Part shown: one piece after another, positions 58,346-64,000 of the stretch
Layout of the letters: each line of letters opens with the position of its first letter
Numbering within the stretch: the stretch's first letter is position 1
Assembly (NCBI GenBank): GCA_007922225.1
Contig: ML679968.1
Span: 6,006,075 to 6,070,074, forward strand
Direction of reading: 5' to 3'
From: Emydura subglobosa
Taxonomy: Eukaryota; Chordata; Testudines; Chelidae
DNA length: 64,000 nucleotides
Translations under genes and position numbers: made by a program
Notes under the pieces: generated by a model
Database searches by the model: none
Told to the model about the DNA's origin: nothing
The model's input: only the letters and a program-made list of their open reading frames with translations

Positions 58346-59892
58346 CCAGTCAACCCCCCTTCAAGGTGTGGTCTCATCCTTGCAACCTACTGCTCAGATG
58401 TTTCTGAGCACTGAATAAAGAGCAGAGCATGTGAAAAGGCAGTTGAGGGTACTGAACGCTTCCCTGGTACATGTTCTAGGATGTAGCTCTAAACCTGAAT
58501 AGAGTGCAGATATGGAGGATACTAATTTTCTGCTTAATGGTCTGCTAGAACTGGATGCAACTCAAGTGGAAGACAAAGGCAAAACTGCCTTTGACTTCAG
58601 CGGTGCAGGATCGGTGCCATAAATGCCCTTGTAGCACATGCAAACATTCCAGCCAGGTTTATAATGGGGGTGAAGGGAAATCACATACGTGCTGCTTTGT
58701 TTACTGTGATTCACTCACTGAGTCACAGTTGTCTTCTTTGTTTGGGTTTTTCCCCCTCTTTTTTCCCCCCCTTAACATAAGGAGGAGCGAGCTGCCAAAA
58801 ACACACATACAAACAAATCTACCAACAAAGCAACAAAACTGACCTGAACTTAAGTCCTCCAAAACGGGATCACTGCCAGTATGGTTCTTTTTTCTTTTCT
58901 TTTAAAGATTACAACCTTGACAGAGTCCTCAGAAGGTAAATTCAATGGCATACACACAAAGTTGGAGCTATCACAAGTCACTTCCATCCCAGTTAGACTG
59001 ATTTACTATTGTTCTACAGTCTGTTCAGTGGCCTTGGTTATAGGGAGGCTATTTTTTAAATAAAAAGGTGACGTGTGTTATGACTGTGATTAATGGAATT
59101 ATGGGCTCATAGACAGCAGTCTATCGAACTAGTAATATGAACTAAAGCGCAAAGAATAAATCTGGGTATAAAGGGAAGTGATTTAAATTCAGTTTAAAAA
59201 AACTGTATAGACGATGCTTCACTTCATTCATCTTGGCTGATTCAATATATATCCAAAATAATATTTGCCATCGCTACTAAAATTCAGCGATTTTTTTTTA
59301 AACTTATTTCGCACTTACTTAGCATTGGCTTCTCTACTTTATTGATGCTCAAGATAAAACTTGTCACCACCTTTCCTGTACCAAACACTCATATAATGAC
59401 TTGCCTTATATCAGCTGAAAACTCACTGGGCTTTTCATTACTGTGACTTCAAATGATAAGTGTTGTCAGATCCAATGGTCCGGATATCTATAGGAAACAG
59501 TCACCGTGCCAGCCTTACTTCTCTTTAAAATTGTAATCCAGTCAGGCTTCCTTCTTAACTTTTTATAATGTATAAATACTTATTTGATTTTTATATAATC
59601 CCCCAAAATCAAGATAGGTTATGTTTCAACCACAAAATTTAGTAATATGTACTGGCTGATTAAAAGCAGATTTTCCACGTGATGTGTCCCATAAAATAAA
59701 CATTTTTAAAAATGGAGAGGCAAATGTTTCTAGAAGCCAGAATTTTAAAAGCACTGCATAAATTGTGGTTCTTTAGAGGATCTTTTACCTGCGTGTGCCA
59801 GCAAAAGCCTTTTTACTATTAGTGATGTGCAAAGCTCAGCTTTGGAATGGATCCTTCTCCTAATACCTGGGTTGTGCAAGATTAGGCTAAAC
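58346..59892. other. Unassigned non-coding DNA
   Basis: No gene or nameable repeat. Confidence 0.4.
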
Positions 59893-60468
59893 CAGTGCTC
59901 CCCAAAATTTTTACCTCGCATCCCCCCCCTTATCCATGTCTGTGCTCTCCCTCCCCCCCCCTCCCCCCCGGGTCAGTGCCGAACTTGTGACTGGGAGCGG
60001 GGCAGTGGTCGGGGCCGAGTCTGGGAGTGGGGCTGTGGCTGGATCTGGGGCCAGGAGCGGGGCCAGAAACAGAACCGCAACCAGGCCATAGTTGGAACCA
60101 GGAAGCCAGGGGTGGGGCCGTGGCTGGAAGCCGGACTGTGGTCGGGGCCAAGGCTGGGAGTGGGATCATGGCCAAGCCAGGGTCCACTGCTGGGAGATGG
60201 ATTGGGGCCGGAAGCGGAACTGCGGCTGGGCCATGGGCTGAGGCTGGGGGCGGGGTGGCGATGTGGCTGGGAGAGGGGCCACAGGCCAGGCTGGGAGCAA
60301 GGTACTGAGGCCTGGACTGCAGTTGGGGTCGGGATCGGGTCATAACTGGGGCAGAGCAGGGCTGGGTGGTGCTCCCCCTGGGGGTGCTGGCACAGGCCTC
60401 ACTGTGCCCCCTGAATGTTCCTTTATGTCCCACTAGCTGGGGCATGCCCAACAGTTTGGGGACCTCTG
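59893..60468. mobile_element. hAT-like element with GC-rich tandem core, copy 1
   Basis: The ends CAGTGCTCCCCAAAATTTT and, inverted, CAGAGGTCCCCAAACTGTT are of the hAT type (CAGTGGTYCCCAAACT). The core (60000-60350) is a tandem-like series of 'gggg-cgtggctgggagc' variants. Open frames of 172-173 codons on both strands are read through this repeat and are not genes. No matching 8 bp target duplication is visible. Confidence 0.6.
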
Positions 60469-60844
60469 TTTTAAGCTCTCTCCTCTTATGGAAGCTTTTC
60501 CATACCCCTCATCATTTTTATTGCTCTTCTCTGTACTTTTTACAATTCTAATATATCGTTTTTTGAGATGGGGTGACCAGAACTGAATGCAGTATTCAAG
60601 ATGGGGTCATACTATGGATTTATATAGTGACATTATGTTATTTTCTGTATTATTATCTATCCCTTTCCTAACAGTGCTTTATATTTTGTTACCTTTATTG
60701 ACTGCTGCTGCACACTGAACAGATGTTTTCAGAGAATTATCCACAATGACTCCAAGATCTTTCTTGACTGATAACAGCTAATTTAGACCCCAATCATTTT
60801 GTATGTATAGTTGAGATTATGTTTTCCAATATGCATTACTTTCA

Positions 60845-60930
60845 CAGAATCACAGGACTGGAAGGGACCTCGAGAGGTCATCTAGTCCACCCCTCTGCAC
60901 TCATGGCAGGACTAAGTATTATCTATCTGT
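60845..60930 (-). mobile_element. CR1 3' end nested inside the antisense CR1
   Basis: 'cagaatcacaggactggaag', 'ggacctcgagaggtcatcta', 'gtccacccctctgcactcat' is a CR1 3' end in antisense. It interrupts the host CR1 exactly between 'tgcattactttcaca' and 'tatttatcaacattgaattt', which are contiguous in related copies as I recall them. Confidence 0.75.
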
Positions 60931-60934
60931 TTGT

Positions 60935-61800
60935 ATTTATCAACATTGAATTTCATCTGCCATTTTGTTGCCTGATCACCTAATTTTGTGAGATCCCTTT
61001 GTAACTCTTTGCAGTCTGCTTTGGACTTAATTATCTTGAATAAATTTGTATCATCTGCAAAGTTTGCTGTCTCACTATTTACCCCTTTTTACAGATCTTT
61101 TATGAATATATTGAACAGCGCTGGTCTCAGTACAGATCTTTGAGGATCCTGTTGTTTTCTTCTCTTCACTGTGGAAACTGATTGTTTATTCCTACCCTTT
61201 GTTTCCTATCTTTTAACCAGTCACTGGTCCAAGAGAGAACTTTCCTTCTTTTCCAATGATTGCCTACTTTGCTTAAAAACCTTTGGTGAGGGACCTTGTC
61301 AAAGGCTTTCTCAAAGCCCAAGTACACTATATCCACTGTCCACATATTTGCAGACACCCACAAAAAAATTCTAATACATTGGTGAAGCATGATTTCACTT
61401 TACAAAATCTGCATTGACTCTTTCCCCAACATATTGTGTTCATTTATGTGTCTGAAAATTCTGTTCTTTACTATAGTTTCAACCAATCTGCCTCATACTG
61501 AAATTATGCTTATGGGAGTCTATAATTGCCAGGAATACCTCGGGCATCTTTCTTTTAAAAATCAGACTTATTTAGCTATCCACCATGATCTGATATAGAG
61601 GCTGATTTAAGTGACAGGTTACACACCACAGTTAGTAGTTCTGCAATTTGATATCTGAGTTCCTTCAGAACTCTTGGGTGAATGCTGTCTGGTCCTGGTG
61701 ACTTATTACTATTTAATTTATCAATATATTTCAAAACCTCCTCTATTGATATCCCAATCTGGGACAGTTCCTCAGATTTGTCACCTAAAAGCCATTGCAA
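60935..61800 (-). pseudogene. CR1 ORF2 reverse transcriptase remnant
   Basis: This is the decayed polymerase of a CR1 retrotransposon, which copies its RNA into DNA at the target site. Read on the minus strand it gives, in order: LGDKSEELSQIGIS, the conserved KSPGPDSIHPRVLKEL (near 61690), 'IAELLTVVCNLSLKSAS', then DIVYLGFEKAFDKVPHQ (near 61310), 'SWTSDWLKDRKQRVGIN', and the catalytic-site codons FADDT at 61047-61061. So the key Asp pair is still written. The pieces lie in different frames and contain stops, so no enzyme results. The endonuclease domain upstream is lost. Confidence 0.85.
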
Positions 61801-61835
61801 CTCACCTTGTAATTACACATAATATGTGTGTAGGC

Positions 61836-62233
61836 CAGTGGTTCCCAAACTTTTCCTCTTGCCCCCACCCCCTTTGCCACTGATAGAATGTGTCTGCATC
61901 CCCTGAGCCTGAAGTGGAGTCATGGCCAGGCCAGGGTCTGTGGCAGAGGATGGGAGCTGAGAGCAGGAGCCAGGGCCAGTGGCCAGGAGTGGGGGCTGGG
62001 AGATGAGAGCAGGGGCTGAGGGTGGGATCCAGAGGCTGGTGGCTGAGCCGCAGTTGGGAGCAGGGCCGTGGCCAGGGCTGGGGGCAGAGCAGGAGCAGAG
62101 CTGCCAACAGAGTGGGACTGGGTGGTGCTCCCTCCCTACCCCCACCTGAGGGCTGTCCCGAACCCTGCTGCGTTGTCCCCCCGGATGTTCCTCCACATCT
62201 CCCTAGGGGAGCCTCACAGTTTGGGGACCACTG
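61836..62233. mobile_element. hAT-like element with GC-rich tandem core, copy 2
   Basis: The left end CAGTGGTTCCCAAACTTTT and the inverted right end CAGTGGTCCCCAAACTGTG agree at 15 of the first 16 bases. The core (61915-62100) repeats 'ggccagg-tgggagcaggg' variants, as in copy 1. It has no transposase. The 8 bp flanks do not match. Confidence 0.7.
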
Positions 62234-62377
62234 AGCTAGAAATTTTGTAAGCATAGGCTCTTGGGAGATTTCCTGATTTCCAGTACTTCCCACTTCTTGG
62301 TAGGCCAGAAATACAGTGAGAGTGGCTGTCCTCTCTTATGATATTTGAGCACTTCAGTTCCCAACTTCAGCTACTAC

Positions 62378-62394
62378 AAAAAAAAAAAAAAAAA
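62378..62394 (+). repeat. Run of 17 A
   Basis: A homopolymer run; no retroposed gene is recognised upstream. Confidence 0.85.
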
Positions 62395-62542
62395 TGCAGA
62401 GATGGACAAAAGTCAAATGTAATTGGGACCAAAAGTTGTCCACACCTTTACTAACCTCTAAAAGTTCAAGATTCAGCCAAAAATTTGAGCAAATTTTTAA
62501 TTTAGCCATAACACCTCAACCTTCCCTTCTTAATTACTAATT

Positions 62543-62650
62543 AGAGATGGGGGGGCTAAACCAAAATCCTACACCCAAGCCACCCCCAGATTTTGGGATA
62601 TTTGAAATCTAGATTGAAATCTGAATTTGGCATCTGTTGCCCATCTCTAG
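62543..62650. mobile_element. TAGAGATG-ended MITE, third copy
   Basis: It runs from TAGAGATGGGGGGGCTAAAC to 'ttgcccatctcta', an inverted pair, with internal 'gaaatctagattgaaatctg'. It is a relative of the copies at 56994 and 15419. Confidence 0.55.
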
Positions 62651-64000
62651 TGGCAGTTTTGTGCTGTGCCTACTTGGACAGTACACAATAATATTAGTGC
62701 ATTGTTTTTGCAATAGATTTGAATGCACTGAGAAAGATATATTGAATTTCGTATGAAGCTATCCTATGGAAAAACCAAATAAAGTACTGTAGTTAGAGAT
62801 CTTCTTTTGTTCTTTCCTTGTATCTATTTAAAATAAACTATAAAATTGAAAGTAAATAACTAGTATATGTACCATGGGCCTGAGTGTCATTATATTAAAG
62901 CATTAAAGAGAACAGATCATCTTAGTGGAAAACTGTACAGAGGAATTTCTCTTTTTAAATTATTTAAATGTTGTTACTCTAATTCCTTAGCTCTGAAGCC
63001 TATAATAATTTATATTTGCACGAGACTTTATCCCAGATATACAGAACAATGGCATTTGATTTTGTCCAACAAGTGTGCTTTATCTGAAGTTTATCCCAAT
63101 CTTTTCGCGGTATCAAACATTCCTCTTTATGCTGTGAAATAGGTGTGGGGAGAAGAGCTGAAATAGTTAAAGAAATAAAGGACAAAGACAGGACAACTCA
63201 GAGGAGTTTTTAGCTTAGCAGGTATAGCTATTCTAGTCAAAGAACAAAAAAAAAACAACTTCAGAGCTATCCAAAAAGAGGAAGCAATGTGCCAGGGGCA
63301 GGTAAGTAAGGGAGGAGCTATAGAGCTTGTCAAGAAGACTTCGATCTGTGTTATTAAAAGTGTTTTCAGGTTAAGTAGATCTGAAACACTTTGATTATCC
63401 CCATGATGCTCCATTTTATGTAAAAAGAAAAAGAAAATTGGCAACGTTCTTACAAAATTTAGAAAGAATTCTAATTTAGTGTAGATCGTTTAAATTATAT
63501 TGGCTTCAAAAGCTGTTCCCTTGTATTACATTTTTTAAATGAAAAATATTCTTAGCCTATTAATTGCTTGTTATCTTTGAGTTTCTCCTTGTGATACACT
63601 GTGATTAGCGGCGGTATAAGCTCAATTCCCATAAGTGTGTATCAACATCATAGTTATTTCTGCTTCACAATGTGTGGAATGGCTGTTCAGCTCTGTGCCT
63701 TTGGACTTGAGATGAATTACTCCCATTAACTGAACAGATAATCATTCTGTGGGTTAAGACAGTCTGGAGAACTACATGAGACAATTGAACATGTCTATAG
63801 GTGAATAGGATAAAAATTAGCTCAAGTTCTTCCATATGCACCTCATATGCTGGCACATCCACTTGACAGAACAGAACATCACCCTACAGAAGCAACAGTT
63901 GGGTTGGAGAGGGAAGACATTACATTCAAATGTACTCAAAACCGAGCTTTCCTTTATATTTAATATTCTGTATATCTTTTAGAATTGAGTGGCAGCTTTT
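62651..64000. other. Unassigned non-coding DNA
   Basis: No gene or nameable repeat to the end of the window. Confidence 0.4.

Larger units (their letters stand above)
60477..61815 (-). mobile_element. CR1-type LINE, antisense, RT to C-terminus
   Basis: On the minus strand, from 61800 down to about 60480, the sequence follows a CR1 ORF2 from the start of the RT domain to the C-terminus. It is broken by frameshifts and by a nested CR1 end at 60845-60930. The 3' side is cut by the hAT-like element next to it, and the endonuclease and 5' end are absent. Confidence 0.85.

Noticed and set aside
59827..60451. Open frames of 172-173 codons on both strands, the longest in the window
   Set aside because: They run through GC-rich tandem sequence of a hAT-like element, exist in opposite strands at once, and have Gly/Trp/Arg or Pro/Ala/Ser-rich composition with no domain.
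59885..60476. 8 bp target duplications around the two hAT-like elements
   Set aside because: The flanking octamers (59885-59892 versus 60469-60476, and 61828-61835 versus 62234-62241) do not match.
1..64000. CRISPR arrays, bacterial operons, riboswitches or plasmid features
   Set aside because: The window is clearly vertebrate in repeat content; no regular short-spaced repeats or prokaryotic gene layout occur.

Overview
This window reads as nuclear DNA of an amniote, most likely a turtle. The chicken-repeat-1 (CR1) retroelements have a typical ATTCTATGAT tail. They occur with L2 and MIR remnants, a Tigger-like element, hAT-like and Harbinger-like elements, a DIRS-type tyrosine-recombinase retroelement and many small foldback elements. 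I recognise several of the dispersed families from memory as abundant in turtle genomes; no database search was run. I find no host protein-coding exon, tRNA gene or rRNA gene. The longest open frames are about 170 codons, lie in GC-rich repeats and match no protein family I know. The window is therefore either an intergenic gene desert or part of a very long intron.

Layout. 1-6.7 kb: mostly unassigned AT-rich DNA with a decayed non-LTR retrotransposon C-terminus (2.3-2.7 kb), an L2-like tail (3.3 kb), an interspersed repeat (4.3 kb) and a Tigger-type element (5.0-5.3 kb). 6.7-11.8 kb: a nested nest. A dispersed repeat holds a GTCTACAC-ended foldback element, which holds a second small repeat, which holds a 3.07 kb DIRS-like element with inverted terminal repeats, gag remnant and tyrosine recombinase remnant, but no reverse transcriptase. 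A G-rich imperfect tandem stretch follows. 14.9-15.8 kb: a cluster of foldback elements and an L2 tail. 17.5-18.1 and 21.5-22.3 kb: two related LTR-like repeats with CCAAT and TATA-like signals. 22.4-23.4, 33.4-34.0 and 52.9-53.85 kb: three copies of an unusual family with long inverted arms around a core of tRNA-like (pol III A-box/B-box) units in both orientations. 25.5-25.8 kb: a foldback element with TAA flanks and a perfect internal hairpin. 27.8-30.2 kb: repeat-dense, ending in 20 C residues. 31.2 kb: MIR. 36.5-38.2 kb: a Harbinger-like remnant with part of its accessory protein. 38.2-39.3 kb: a sense CR1 with internal deletion. 40-41.8 kb: L2 fragments. 42.4 kb: a possible collapsed DIRS terminus pair. 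43-58 kb: foldbacks, CR1 ends, a CT-rich imperfect tandem block (48.3-49.2 kb) and unclassified repeats. 59.9-62.2 kb: an antisense CR1 ORF2 with retained FADD codons, a second CR1 end nested in it, and two GC-rich hAT-like elements on its two sides.

No genes here work together. The content is layered, broken selfish DNA. The points most worth a second look are the tRNA-like foldback family, the DIRS nest and the possible collapsed DIRS termini.
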